Shown piece by piece: positions 21,834 to 33,871 of a stretch of DNA of 64,000 nt (position 1 is its first letter; every line of letters starts with the position of its first letter). The translations under genes were made by a program, and so were the position numbers. A model generated the notes under the pieces. It made no database searches and was not told the origin of the DNA. It saw nothing but the letters and a program-made list of their open reading frames with translations. Source of the DNA: Pseudomonadota bacterium (GTDB lineage: Bacteria; Pseudomonadota; Gammaproteobacteria; Steroidobacterales; Steroidobacteraceae); assembly GCA_021785405.1 (NCBI GenBank), contig JAJYFF010000001.1:1-64000 (forward strand). Direction: 5' to 3'.

Positions 21834-21926
21834 GAGCAGGTCCCTCGGATATCGGCTTTGCGCAGATGCAGAGCTTAATTCAGAATAGCCGGCCTTACGC
21901 GATCCGATCGACGGGAAGGGCCTTCC

Positions 21927-23096
21927 ATGAACCTGCACGAGTTCCAATCGAAGAAGCTGTTCGCCGAGTACGGCATCCCGGTGCCGAAAGGCGCGATCGC
22001 GGACTCCGCGGCGGGGGCGATCGCGGCCGCGCGCGAGCTCGGCGGCCGCGTCTGGGTCGTGAAGGCGCAGGTGCACGCCGGCGGCCGCGGCAAGGCGGGT
22101 GGGGTCAAGGTCGTCAAGGACCTCGACGCGGTCGGGGCGGCGGCGGCGAACATGCTCGGCACCCGGCTCGTGACCCACCAGACCGGCCCCGAGGGCCTGC
22201 CGGTGGAGCGGGTGTACGTCGAACAGGGCTCGAACATCGCCCGCGAGTACTACCTCAGCGTCGTACTGAACCGGGATGCGGGGCGTATCGCGTTCGTCGC
22301 CTCGGCCGCGGGCGGGATGGAGATCGAGGAGGTTGCCGAGCGCGAGCCGCACAAGATCCTGCGGGTCGACGTGCACCCGGCCGCGGGCCTGCAGGACTAT
22401 CAGTGCCGGCAACTCGCGTTCGGGCTCGGGCTCACCGGCGCGCAGATCGCGCAGTTCGGGCGGATCGCGCGTGCGCTCTACCGGCTCTACCTCGAGCGCG
22501 ACGCGAGCCTCGTCGAGGTGAACCCCTTGATCCTGACCGGCGAGGGGGATCTGGTCGCGCTGGACGCGAAGATCAACATCGAGGACAACGCGCTCTTCCG
22601 GCAGCAAGACCTCGCGGCGATGCGGGATCCGTCGCAGGAGGATCCGATGGAGCGCCGCGCCGCCGAGCACGAGCTCAACTACGTCTCGCTCGACGGCAAC
22701 ATCGCGTGCATGGTGAACGGCGCGGGACTCGCGATGGCGACGATGGATCTCATCCAGCTGCACGGCGGCGCCCCGGCGAACTTCCTCGACGTCGGCGGCG
22801 GCGCGACGAAGGACCGGGTCAGCGCGGCGTTCAAGCTGATCCTGTCGAATCCGAAGGTCTCGGCGATCCTGATCAACATCTTCGGTGGCATCGTCCGCTG
22901 CGACATGATCGCCGAGGGAATCATCGCCGCGGTGAAGGAGGTCGGCGTCACGATCCCCGTGGTCGTTCGCCTCGAGGGCACGAATGCGCCGCGCGCGCGC
23001 GAGTTGCTCGAGGGGAGCGGGCTCGGCGTGATTCCGGCGAGCGACTTGACCGACGCAGCCAACAAGGCCGTTCGCATGGCCGGAGCGCACGCATGA
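21927..23096 (+). CDS. sucC: Succinyl-CoA synthetase beta subunit
   Basis: [58 protein letters not shown]. Confidence 0.97.
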   Translation: MNLHEFQSKKLFAEYGIPVPKGAIADSAAGAIAAARELGGRVWVVKAQVHAGGRGKAGGVKVVKDLDAVGAAAANMLGTRLVTHQTGPEGLPVERVYVEQGSNIAREYYLSVVLNRDAGRIAFVASAAGGMEIEEVAEREPHKILRVDVHPAAGLQDYQCRQLAFGLGLTGAQIAQFGRIARALYRLYLERDASLVEVNPLILTGEGDLVALDAKINIEDNALFRQQDLAAMRDPSQEDPMERRAAEHELNYVSLDGNIACMVNGAGLAMATMDLIQLHGGAPANFLDVGGGATKDRVSAAFKLILSNPKVSAILINIFGGIVRCDMIAEGIIAAVKEVGVTIPVVVRLEGTNAPRARELLEGSGLGVIPASDLTDAANKAVRMAGAHA

Positions 23097-24226
23097 GCAT
23101 TCTCGTCGACCAGCATACGAAGGTGATCTGCCAGGGGTTCACCGGCAAGCAGGGCACGTTCCATTCCGAGCAGTGCCTCGCCTACGGCACGAAACTCGTC
23201 GGCGGGGTGACGCCGGGCCGGGGCGGTAGCCAGCATCTCGGGCTGCCGGTGTTCGATACCGCGCGCGACGCGGTCGCGAAGACCGGCGCAACGGTGAGCA
23301 TGATCTACGTGCCGGCGGCGTTTGCGGCCGATGCGATCCTCGAGGCCGCGGATGCGGGGATCGAGTTGATCGTCTGCATCACCGAGGGCATCCCGGTGAA
23401 CGACATGGTGCGGGTGAAGGCGGCGCTCGCGAGTTATTCGACGCGGCTGATCGGTCCGAACTGCCCCGGCATCATCACGCCGGAGGCTTGCAAGATCGGG
23501 ATCATGCCGGGCTTCATCCACAAGCGCGGCCGGGTCGGGATCGTGTCCCGATCGGGCACGCTCACCTACGAGGCGGTGTTCCAGACGACCCAGGCGGGGC
23601 TCGGCCAGAGCACCTGCGTCGGCATCGGCGGCGATCCGGTCCGCGGCATGAACTTCATCGACGTGCTCGAGCTGTTCGAACGGGATCCGCAGACCGAGGG
23701 CATCGTGATGGTCGGCGAGATCGGCGGCAGCGACGAGGAGGCGGCCGCGCAATTCATCGCGAAGCGCGTCACCAAGCCGGTCGTCGCGTACATCGCGGGT
23801 GTTGCCGCGCCTCCGGGCAAGCGGATGGGCCATGCCGGCGCGATCGTCGCGGGCGGCAAGGGTACCGCGGCGGCGAAATTCGCGGCGCTCGAGGCGGCCG
23901 GGATCACGACCGTGCGTTCGCCGGCGGAGCTCGGCGCGGCGATCGCCGCGCGCCTGCGTCGGCCGCTCGCGAAGGGGCGTAACGGCGGCGCGCAGGCCGG
24001 CCGGACGACGGGGCCGGCGAAGGTGGCGCCGCGGGGTCGGGCGGCGCCGGCAAAGGCACCAGCGAAGGCGCGGGCAAAGGCGCCGGCGAAGTCGCCGGGA
24101 CGCGCGCCGGCGGCGGCCGGCGGGCGGACGGTACGGCGCGCGCAGGCCACGGCCCGTGCGACGCCGCGGCCGGCCACGCGCGCGCGCAGCGCGCCGGGTC
24201 GCCGGACCGCGCGCCGCCCGAAGTAG
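23093..24226 (+). CDS. sucD: Succinyl-CoA synthetase alpha subunit with long basic Ala/Lys/Arg/Pro C-terminal extension
   Basis: [31 protein letters not shown] overlap with sucC; tail ...[25 protein letters not shown]...RRPK. Confidence 0.95.
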   Translation: MSILVDQHTKVICQGFTGKQGTFHSEQCLAYGTKLVGGVTPGRGGSQHLGLPVFDTARDAVAKTGATVSMIYVPAAFAADAILEAADAGIELIVCITEGIPVNDMVRVKAALASYSTRLIGPNCPGIITPEACKIGIMPGFIHKRGRVGIVSRSGTLTYEAVFQTTQAGLGQSTCVGIGGDPVRGMNFIDVLELFERDPQTEGIVMVGEIGGSDEEAAAQFIAKRVTKPVVAYIAGVAAPPGKRMGHAGAIVAGGKGTAAAKFAALEAAGITTVRSPAELGAAIAARLRRPLAKGRNGGAQAGRTTGPAKVAPRGRAAPAKAPAKARAKAPAKSPGRAPAAAGGRTVRRAQATARATPRPATRARSAPGRRTARRPK

Positions 24227-24236
24227 GAGAGGCGCG

Positions 24237-25883
24237 TTGGCGGACGTCTGGCGACTCCGCGGGGCGATGGCGCAGCTGAATCTCGGCGTCGGCGACGTCG
24301 ACGGGAACACCTCGCGCATCGTCGCCGCGGCCCTCGAGGCGCGCGATCGCGATCGCGCCGATCTGATCCTCTTCCCGGAGCTCGCGGTCTGCGGCTATCC
24401 GCCCGAGGATCTGCTGTTCCACGCGGGCATGCGCTGGAAGGTCGCGCGCGCGCTCGAGCGGCTGCGCCGCGAGGTAAGCGGCATCACGCTCGTCGTCGGG
24501 TACCCGGAGTACGACGCCGGGCGGATCTACAACGCCGCGGCGGTGATTCGCGACGGTCGCCTCGTCGCCAATCACCGCAAGAGCTGCCTGCCGAATTACC
24601 GGGTGTTCGACGAGAAGCGCTACTTCACGCCCGGCACCGAACCGACCGTGTTCGATCTCGGCGGCGTCACCGCGGGTGTGCTGATCTGCGAGGACGTGTG
24701 GGAGCAGGAGCCGGCGCGGCGCGCGCGCGAGGCGGGCGCGCAGTGGCTGCTCGTGATCAACGCCTCGCCGTACGAGGTCGGCAAGCAGCAGCAACGCGAG
24801 GAAACGGTCGTGCGCCGGCGCGCGCTCGAGACCGGGCTGCCGATCGTGTTCCTGAACCTCGTCGGCGGTCAGGACGAGCTGATCTTCGACGGGCAGTCGT
24901 TCGTCATCGACGCGCAGGGTCGCGTGACCCAGCGCGCGGCGGCGTACGCCGAAGGCGTGATCCCGTTCGAGGTGTCGACCGATGCGTCCGGGGTGCTCGC
25001 GCCGGCGGCGGGCGCGCTCGCGCCGATCCTCGGCGAGGAGGCGAGCGTCTACGGCGCGCTCGTGCTCGGTACACGCGACTACGTCGACAAGCACCGTTTC
25101 CCCGGCGTCGTGATGGGGCTTTCGGGCGGAATCGACTCGGCGCTCACCCTGTGCATCGCCGTCGATGCGCTCGGGGCCGCTCGCGTCCATTCGGTCGCGA
25201 TGCCGTCGCGCTACACCTCGGCGATGAGCCGCGAGGACGCGGCGCTGCAGGCGGCGTGGCTCGGCGTGAAGCACAGCGAGATCTCGATCGAGGGCATGTT
25301 CGAGGCGACGCTCGCGGCGCTGCGTGAGGAGTTCGCGGGATTCCCGCCGGATACCGCCGAGGAGAACATCCAGTCGCGGTGCCGGGGCGTGCTGCTGATG
25401 GGGATCTCGAACAAGACCGGCCGGATGCTGCTGACGACCGGCAACAAGAGCGAGATGTCGGTCGGCTACGCGACCTTGTACGGCGACATGGCGGGCGGCT
25501 TCGCGCCGATCAAGGACTGCAGCAAGCTGCTCGTCTATCGGCTCGCGCGCTGGCGCAACGGGTGCTCGCGCGCGATCCCCGAGCGCGTCCTCGAACGGGC
25601 GCCGTCGGCGGAACTGCGCGCGGACCAGAAGGACACCGACAGCTTGCCGCCGTACGAGATCCTCGATCCGATCCTCGAGGCATTCATCGAGGAGGATTTG
25701 TCGGTGGATCAGATCGCCGCCCGCGGCTTCGATCGGGCGACGGTCGGCCGCATCCTCGATCTCGTGAAGCGCAACGAGTACAAGCGCCGACAGGCGCCGC
25801 CCGGGGTGCGCGTGAGCGGCCGGGCGTTCGGGCGCGACTGGCGCTACCCGATCACGAGCGGCTACGAACCGCGCCGCAACTGA
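24237..25883 (+). CDS. nadE: Glutamine-dependent NAD+ synthetase
   Basis: N-terminal nitrilase domain (LILFPELAVCGYPPEDLL) and LSGGIDSALTLCIAVDALG; probable TTG start. Confidence 0.94.
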   Translation: MADVWRLRGAMAQLNLGVGDVDGNTSRIVAAALEARDRDRADLILFPELAVCGYPPEDLLFHAGMRWKVARALERLRREVSGITLVVGYPEYDAGRIYNAAAVIRDGRLVANHRKSCLPNYRVFDEKRYFTPGTEPTVFDLGGVTAGVLICEDVWEQEPARRAREAGAQWLLVINASPYEVGKQQQREETVVRRRALETGLPIVFLNLVGGQDELIFDGQSFVIDAQGRVTQRAAAYAEGVIPFEVSTDASGVLAPAAGALAPILGEEASVYGALVLGTRDYVDKHRFPGVVMGLSGGIDSALTLCIAVDALGAARVHSVAMPSRYTSAMSREDAALQAAWLGVKHSEISIEGMFEATLAALREEFAGFPPDTAEENIQSRCRGVLLMGISNKTGRMLLTTGNKSEMSVGYATLYGDMAGGFAPIKDCSKLLVYRLARWRNGCSRAIPERVLERAPSAELRADQKDTDSLPPYEILDPILEAFIEEDLSVDQIAARGFDRATVGRILDLVKRNEYKRRQAPPGVRVSGRAFGRDWRYPITSGYEPRRN

Positions 25884-25907
25884 GGGTTCCGGAGGCCGAC
25901 GCGCCGG

Positions 25908-26714
25908 CTACCAGAACTTCCACAGGCGCCAGTGCTTCTTCGCCCGCGGCAAGGGCGCCGGGTGGGTGCCCGCGAAGTTCAAGTCGTAGACCTTTTGCAC
26001 GCTCGCCGCGAGGTCCGGCATGTGCAGCTTCTTATAGGCGGCGATCATCACCAACAGCGCGTGCTGCACCGCAGGAGCACCGTCGTAGTGCGACACGCAA
26101 TACTTCGCGCGGTCGATCGCGGCGACGTAGGCACCGCGGCGCATGTAGTAATCGGCGACGTGGATCTCGAAGTTCGCGAGGCGGTTGCGCAGATAGATCA
26201 TCCGCTGCCGGGCGTCGGGCGCGTAGGGACTGCGCGGGAACTTCTGTAGCAGCAGCGCGAACGCTTCGAAGGACTTCTGCGAGTTCTCCGGCGGTCGTGC
26301 CGACAGATCGACCTTGAAATAGCGCTCGATGAAGTTGCGCTGCCGCGAGAAGTAGATCAGCCCCTTCATGTAATAGGCGTAGTCGACCCGGACGTTGGTC
26401 GGATTCTCGCGTATGAACGTGTTCGCGGCGTCGATCGCGGCGTGGGTCTGCCGGTTCTCGTAGTTCGCGTAGATCAGGTCGATCTGCGCCTGGTGCGCCT
26501 GGGCGCTGAACGGGAAGCGTGCCTCGATCGCGTCGAGCTGCTTGATCGCATTGGCGAAATCCCCATCGTGCATGCTCTTCTGGGCCTGCCGATAGATGAT
26601 CTCCGGACCGGCCTTGAAGTTCTCGCCGCGGTGATGGCAGCCGGTCGCGAACACGACGGCAACGGCAGCCAAGGCGAGCGCCCGGGCGGAAAATCTCCAA
26701 TCGCGCGATCTCAC
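25908..26714 (-). CDS. bamD: Outer membrane assembly lipoprotein BamD
   Basis: GTG start; lipobox FATGC; PEIIYRQAQKSMHDGDFANAIKQLDAIEARFPFS. Confidence 0.92.
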   Translation of the reverse strand: MRSRDWRFSARALALAAVAVVFATGCHHRGENFKAGPEIIYRQAQKSMHDGDFANAIKQLDAIEARFPFSAQAHQAQIDLIYANYENRQTHAAIDAANTFIRENPTNVRVDYAYYMKGLIYFSRQRNFIERYFKVDLSARPPENSQKSFEAFALLLQKFPRSPYAPDARQRMIYLRNRLANFEIHVADYYMRRGAYVAAIDRAKYCVSHYDGAPAVQHALLVMIAAYKKLHMPDLAASVQKVYDLNFAGTHPAPLPRAKKHWRLWKFW

Positions 26715-26795
26715 ATGCGATTCCTTACAATGGTCTCGAGCCGACAGGACGCGGCAGTATACCCGAAGCCCCTCGAGTACCCTTCGAACATCCCA

Positions 26796-27758
26796 ATGAG
26801 CGCGGAGTTCCAGACCTTGACCCTCGAGATCCCGCCGGAGCTGGCCGGCGAACGGCTCGATCGGGCGCTCGCGCGACTGCTCCCGCAGCACTCGCGCAGT
26901 CGGATCCGGGGCTGGATCGACGCGGGCGACGTCGAGCGGGAGGGGCGGCGCTGCCGGCCGAGCGAGGCCGTCGACGAGGGCGCGCGGATTCGGGTGCGCG
27001 TCGGGGGCGAGGAACCGACGGCAGGCGGCGTCGAGGCCGAATCGATCGCGCTCGTCGTCGTGCATCGCGACCGGGAGTGCTTCGTGATCGACAAGCCGGC
27101 GGGGCTCGTCGTGCATCCGGGGGCGGGCAATCCGCGGCATACCTTGCAGAACGCGTTGCTCGCGCTCGATCCCGAGCTCGCGCGGCTGCCGCGGGCCGGG
27201 ATCGTGCATCGGCTCGACAAGGACACCAGCGGGCTGCTCGTCGTCGCCCGCACGCCGACGGCCCATACCGCGCTCACCCGGCAGATCGCCGAGCGCAGCG
27301 TCGGGCGCGAATACCTGGCGATCTGCCGCGGGGTGCCGACCGCGGGCGGCACGATCGATCGGCCGATCGGCCGCGACCGCGCCGACCGCTTGCGCATGGC
27401 GGTGCGCGCCGACGGCCGCGCCGCGGTCACTCACTACCGGGTGCTCGAGCGGTTTCGCGCCCATGCGCTGCTCGGCGTGCGTCTCGAGACCGGGCGGACG
27501 CATCAGATCCGCCTGCACCTCGCGCACGCCCACCACCCGATCGTCGGCGATCCGCTGTACGGCGGTCGCTTCCAGCGCCCGCGCGGCGCGAGCGACGCGC
27601 TGGTCGCGGCGCTCGCCGGATTCGGCCGGCAGGCGTTGCACGCGACCCGCTTGAGCTTCGCGCAGCCGCGCACCGGGCGTGCGCTGCGCTTCGAGAGCGC
27701 GCCGCCGGCGGACTTCGCGCAGCTGCTGGATGCGCTGCGCCGGGACGTCGACGCGTGA
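26796..27758 (+). CDS. rluD: 23S rRNA pseudouridine synthase RluD
   Basis: S4 domain plus GIVHRLDKDTSGLLVVART; divergent from bamD. Confidence 0.94.
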   Translation: MSAEFQTLTLEIPPELAGERLDRALARLLPQHSRSRIRGWIDAGDVEREGRRCRPSEAVDEGARIRVRVGGEEPTAGGVEAESIALVVVHRDRECFVIDKPAGLVVHPGAGNPRHTLQNALLALDPELARLPRAGIVHRLDKDTSGLLVVARTPTAHTALTRQIAERSVGREYLAICRGVPTAGGTIDRPIGRDRADRLRMAVRADGRAAVTHYRVLERFRAHALLGVRLETGRTHQIRLHLAHAHHPIVGDPLYGGRFQRPRGASDALVAALAGFGRQALHATRLSFAQPRTGRALRFESAPPADFAQLLDALRRDVDA

Positions 27759-28489
27759 GCATCGAATGGATGACGCCGGATTGGCCCGTGCCGCCGACCG
27801 TGCGCGCGCTGTCGACCTGGCGCGGCGGCGGCGTGAGCCGCGGGCCCTACGCGAGCTTGAATCTCGGGGATCACGTCGGCGACGACCCGGACGCGGTCGC
27901 GAGCAACCGGCGCGCGGTCCGGGACGCGGCCGGATTGCCGGCGGAGCCGGTGTGGCTGCGCCAGGTGCACGGCTTGCGCGTCGCCGATCTCGACGCCGGC
28001 ACGCCGGATGCGCCGGCCGACGCGGCGATCACGCGCCGCCGGGGTCGGGTCGCCGCGATCCTGACCGCGGACTGCTTGCCGGTGCTGATCGCAGCCGAGG
28101 ACGGTACGGCGGTCGCGGCCGCGCATGCGGGCTGGCGGGGCCTCGCCGCCGGCGTGCTCGAGGCGACGGTGCGCGCACTCGGGGTGCCGCCGCCGCGGCT
28201 CCTCGCGTGGATCGGCCCAGGGATCGGCCGCAAGCACTACGAGGTGGGCCCGGAGGTCCGGGCGGCGTTCGCGAGCCAGGGCTCGGCGGCCGAGTGGGCG
28301 TTCCGCCCGAACGCCCGCGGACGGTACCTCGCGGACCTGCCGGCGCTCGCGCGCGACCGGCTCGAGGCGCTCGGGATCGAGCGGGTCGGCGCGACCGCGG
28401 ATTGCACCTACAGTGACGCGAACCGTTATTTTTCGCATCGTCGCGACGGCCACTGCGGGCGCCAGGCGACCCTGATCTGGCTCGACTGA
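27755..28489 (+). CDS. pgeF: YfiH/PgeF-family multicopper polyphenol oxidase (LACC1-like)
   Basis: GTG start overlapping rluD stop; LTADCLPVLIA, AAAHAGWRGLAAGVL, CTYSDANRYFSHRRDG. Confidence 0.92.
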   Translation: MSIEWMTPDWPVPPTVRALSTWRGGGVSRGPYASLNLGDHVGDDPDAVASNRRAVRDAAGLPAEPVWLRQVHGLRVADLDAGTPDAPADAAITRRRGRVAAILTADCLPVLIAAEDGTAVAAAHAGWRGLAAGVLEATVRALGVPPPRLLAWIGPGIGRKHYEVGPEVRAAFASQGSAAEWAFRPNARGRYLADLPALARDRLEALGIERVGATADCTYSDANRYFSHRRDGHCGRQATLIWLD

Positions 28490-28496
28490 ACGGGCC

Positions 28497-28513
28497 CCCG
28501 GGCGGCGCCCGGG
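28497..28513 (+). terminator. GC-rich hairpin after pgeF (possible terminator/attenuator)
   Basis: CCCGGGC-GGC-GCCCGGG immediately 3' of stop; no T-run. Confidence 0.35.
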
Positions 28514-28594
28514 CAGGGCGATCGCGGCGGTTGAATTGAGCCGATCTCGACCCCAGCTACGGGGCATCTCGAAGATTTTCGAACCGGTGCCCTC

Positions 28595-31180
<2,586 letters not shown>

Positions 31181-31278
31181 CGGGCGGCTCCGTTGGAGGA
31201 TGCGCCGCACCCGGCGCCGTCTCGCACGGCGTGCGCGGGTACGGCGGGTCTAGTTCATCGATCGGGAAGAGGACGTAC

Positions 31279-31734
31279 ATGCCTTTCTACGAATATCAAT
31301 GCAAACGCTGCGGCCACACCCTCGAAGCGATGCAGAAGGTCCACGATGCGCCGCTGAAGAAATGTCCGGCCTGCGGCAAGAGCGCGCTCGAGCGCCTGAT
31401 GTCGGCGCCGGTGTTCCGGCTCAAGGGCAGCGGGTGGTACGAGACCGACTTCAAGTCCGACAAGGAAGGCAAGCGCAATCTCGCCGACCGGCCCGACGCC
31501 GAGGCGAAGAAGGGGGATGAGGACAAGGCCGTCGCCAAGCCCGCGGAGGCCGCGGACGCCGCGAAGAAGCCAGCCGAGAAACCGACGGAAGCGAAGGCAC
31601 CCGCCGTGGCCCCGACCCCGGCGAAGCGGGCGGCGGTGAAGGCCCGTGCGCCGGTGAAGGCGCCGCCGCGACGCGCCGTGGCGAAGCGGCCGGCGAAGAA
31701 AGCGGCGGCCCGCAAGGCATCGAGCCGCCGCTGA
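31279..31734 (+). CDS. FmdB-family zinc ribbon protein with basic Lys/Ala/Pro-rich tail
   Basis: MPFYEYQCKRCGHTLEAMQKVHDAPLKKCPACGKSALERLMSAPVFRLKGSGWYETDF. Confidence 0.92.
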   Translation: MPFYEYQCKRCGHTLEAMQKVHDAPLKKCPACGKSALERLMSAPVFRLKGSGWYETDFKSDKEGKRNLADRPDAEAKKGDEDKAVAKPAEAADAAKKPAEKPTEAKAPAVAPTPAKRAAVKARAPVKAPPRRAVAKRPAKKAAARKASSRR

Positions 31735-31743
31735 CCGTTCTCG

Positions 31744-32301
31744 CTATTTCGACGGATGACGCCCGGGCGCTCCGGCGCCGGCGTGGCGATCGGGAGGCGA
31801 GGTCGTGGTCGCGCGCGCATCCGGATCGGTGCTCGGCTGCGCGTCGAGCGCGAGGCTAGACCCGGCGGACGCGGCGGCGGTCGCTTGCGGACCGTGCGTC
31901 CCGTCGCGCGTGTGCTCACCGCCGGTCGCGTGCGTCGCGCCGCGCGGGCGGGCGCCTGCGACGGCTTGAGCCGCGGTCGCCGTCGCCGCGAGTGCGTTCG
32001 CCGACCGGTTGGCCGCGGTCGCGGACCCGCGACCGCGGGCGTCGCTCGCGATGCGGCTGCCCAGGGCCCGGTCGGCGCCGACGCGGCTGCCGGTCGAGCC
32101 GGTGCCACTGAAACGGGCATCACCGAAGCCGGTGGCACCGAAACCGGCGTTACCGAAACCGGCGGCACCGGCGCCGGTGAGCGCGCCGGACAGCCCGCCC
32201 ATCGCACCGAGACCGCCGCCGAAGCCACGAGCGTGCGCCGCCGCGCTGCACGCGATCACGGTGACCGCGGTGGCGGAGGCGATCCAGAATTTCGTTTGCA
32301 T
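31744..32301 (-). CDS. Secreted Gly/Ala-rich low-complexity protein
   Basis: N-terminal signal MQTKFWIASATAVTVIACSAAAHA followed by 5-residue repeats AGFGN/AGFGA/TGFGD; own promoter-like motif upstream. Confidence 0.6.
   Translation of the reverse strand: MQTKFWIASATAVTVIACSAAAHARGFGGGLGAMGGLSGALTGAGAAGFGNAGFGATGFGDARFSGTGSTGSRVGADRALGSRIASDARGRGSATAANRSANALAATATAAQAVAGARPRGATHATGGEHTRDGTHGPQATAAASAGSSLALDAQPSTDPDARATTTSPPDRHAGAGAPGRHPSK
32101..32180. repeat. Degenerate 15-bp tandem repeat within Gly-rich gene
   Basis: Repeated (a)ccgaaaccggcg/ggyacc units encoding G-F-G-x-x. Confidence 0.7.
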
Positions 32302-32349
32302 GGTGTTGCTCCGATGTGACCGCGGACCTTCCGCGGGCTCCATCGGTCA

Positions 32350-32376
32350 TACGATCGGCGCGGCGGGTTTCTTCCC
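32350..32376 (-). promoter_or_regulatory. Candidate ECF sigma promoter of the Gly-rich protein gene
   Basis: Minus strand GGGAAGAAACCCGCCGCGCCGATCGTA: GGAA-N18-CGTA, same layout as motifs at 33839 and 35126. Confidence 0.65.
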
Positions 32377-32386
32377 GACCCGCTGC

Positions 32387-33694
32387 TCAGCGGGCGCCGA
32401 GCAGGCCGTAGCCGTAGATCGGATCCCAGCCCCGCGCGCCGAGGTCGACTGCGCGCGCGATCAACGCGGCGCGCGCCGTGGCCGCGGCGCGTGGGTTCGG
32501 CGCGTCCATCAACGCGCCGAACAGGGCGGCGACCGTCGGCGCCGCGAACGAGGTACCGCGAGCGACGCTCGTGCCACCGCCGACCGTGGCGACCGGTACG
32601 CCGGCACCCAGGGCGGCGAACGTGACCTGCGGACCGCGTTCCGCCTCGAGCAGCACGCGCCCCCGGGCGTCGACGCCGGTGACGCCGACGACCTGCGGAT
32701 AGGCGGCGGGGTACAGCGGCGGCGCCGCCGGTCCGTCGTTGCCGACGGCCGCGACGATCACGTAGCCTTTCGCGAGCAGCGCCGCGATCACCTGGGCGAG
32801 CAGTCGGTTCTTCGGGCCGACGAGGCTCACGTTGATCACCGGCACGCGATGGCGCGCGAGCCAGGCGAGCGCGGCGATCAGCGACTCGGCCGAACCACCG
32901 GTCGGCATGCCGCAATACACGTCGGCGACGTACAGGTCGGCCGGCGCACCGCGCACCAGCAGCGACGCGACCGCGGTGCCGTGCGCCGCGGGGCGGGTCG
33001 CCGCGCCAAAGCCCCGGGTGTGCACGATCGAGCGGCGGAACACCGGGGCGGACGCATCGATCCCGGTGTCGATGAGACCCAGTTTCGGCAAGCGACGCAC
33101 GGCGCGCGCGTTCGCGCTGGCGCCGCGCGCGGCGACGGCCCCGGCCGGCGTACCGCTGGTGAAATAGATCTGATCGTAGTCGTACGTGCCTTCCGGCACC
33201 GCGGCTCGCAGCGTTCGCAGGGATCTTCGCAGCGACCAATGCGGCGGGACCGCGAGCGCGACGACGTCCAACCCCAGGTCGGCCATCGGGTGGTCGCGAA
33301 TCACCGTGAATCCGAGCGCCGTTGCCCGCGCCCGCGCCGCGCTCGTTGGAAACGTCGCCACGATCTCGTGGCGCACGACGGGATCGCCGTCGGGATCGGC
33401 TTCGACGAGATCGCCGTGCGTGCGCAACAGCCGCCGGATCGCGGCTCGGCGCTGCCCCGTCAGTCGCCGCAGGGTGTCTTGATCGAGCGCATCGAGCAGG
33501 CCGGGGCCGCGGTGACCGAAGTCCGCTGGGACGTGATCGAGGCCGAGGCCGAGGCCGAGGCCGAGGCCTGGACCCCCGCCCATGCCGAGTCCGAAGCCCG
33601 CGCTGGGCATGCGCGCCGCCAGGCGACTCTGAGCGTGCGCCGGCAGGATCAATACCGACGAGAGCACCAGCGCCGCTGCCCGCCACCGTGTCAT
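32387..33694 (-). CDS. Secreted S8 (subtilisin) family serine peptidase
   Basis: Signal peptide MTRWRAAALVLSSVLILPAHAQ; catalytic triad motifs LIDTGID, AAHGTAVAS, RGTSFAAPTVAAL. Confidence 0.88.
   Translation of the reverse strand: MTRWRAAALVLSSVLILPAHAQSRLAARMPSAGFGLGMGGGPGLGLGLGLGLDHVPADFGHRGPGLLDALDQDTLRRLTGQRRAAIRRLLRTHGDLVEADPDGDPVVRHEIVATFPTSAARARATALGFTVIRDHPMADLGLDVVALAVPPHWSLRRSLRTLRAAVPEGTYDYDQIYFTSGTPAGAVAARGASANARAVRRLPKLGLIDTGIDASAPVFRRSIVHTRGFGAATRPAAHGTAVASLLVRGAPADLYVADVYCGMPTGGSAESLIAALAWLARHRVPVINVSLVGPKNRLLAQVIAALLAKGYVIVAAVGNDGPAAPPLYPAAYPQVVGVTGVDARGRVLLEAERGPQVTFAALGAGVPVATVGGGTSVARGTSFAAPTVAALFGALMDAPNPRAAATARAALIARAVDLGARGWDPIYGYGLLGAR
33541..33568. repeat. 6-bp tandem repeat (GGCCGA, about 4.7 copies) in the S8 peptidase prodomain
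   Basis: ggccga x4 + ggcc, encoding GLGLGLGLGL on the minus strand. Confidence 0.9.
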
Positions 33695-33838
33695 CCGTTC
33701 GATCCCTCCAGCCCGCCAGGGCATGGCCACCGCCGCCATGATAGCTCGCGGGTCCGGCCCGGTTCGCCGCCTACGTCACAGACCGGTTGCACCCGGCGTC
33801 GCGGCCGTGGGTAAATCGGCGGCGGTCGCGCAGGTGTC

Positions 33839-33865
33839 GGGAAGAAAATCTCCGGTGCAGACGTC
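33839..33865 (+). promoter_or_regulatory. Candidate autoregulated ECF sigma promoter
   Basis: GGGAAGAAAATCTCCGGTGCAGACGTC: GGAA-N18-CGTC immediately upstream of the ECF sigma gene. Confidence 0.65.
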
Positions 33866-33871
33866 TACACG

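Noticed and set aside
20214-23090. 958-aa minus-strand ORF extending pilS into sucC antisense
   Set aside because: PilS homology stops near 21833; the upstream part is antisense to sucC.
33695-33780. ECF-type promoter for the S8 peptidase
   Set aside because: No GGGAAGAAA/TTTCTTCCC motif in its upstream region, so it is not included in the proposed regulon on sequence grounds.
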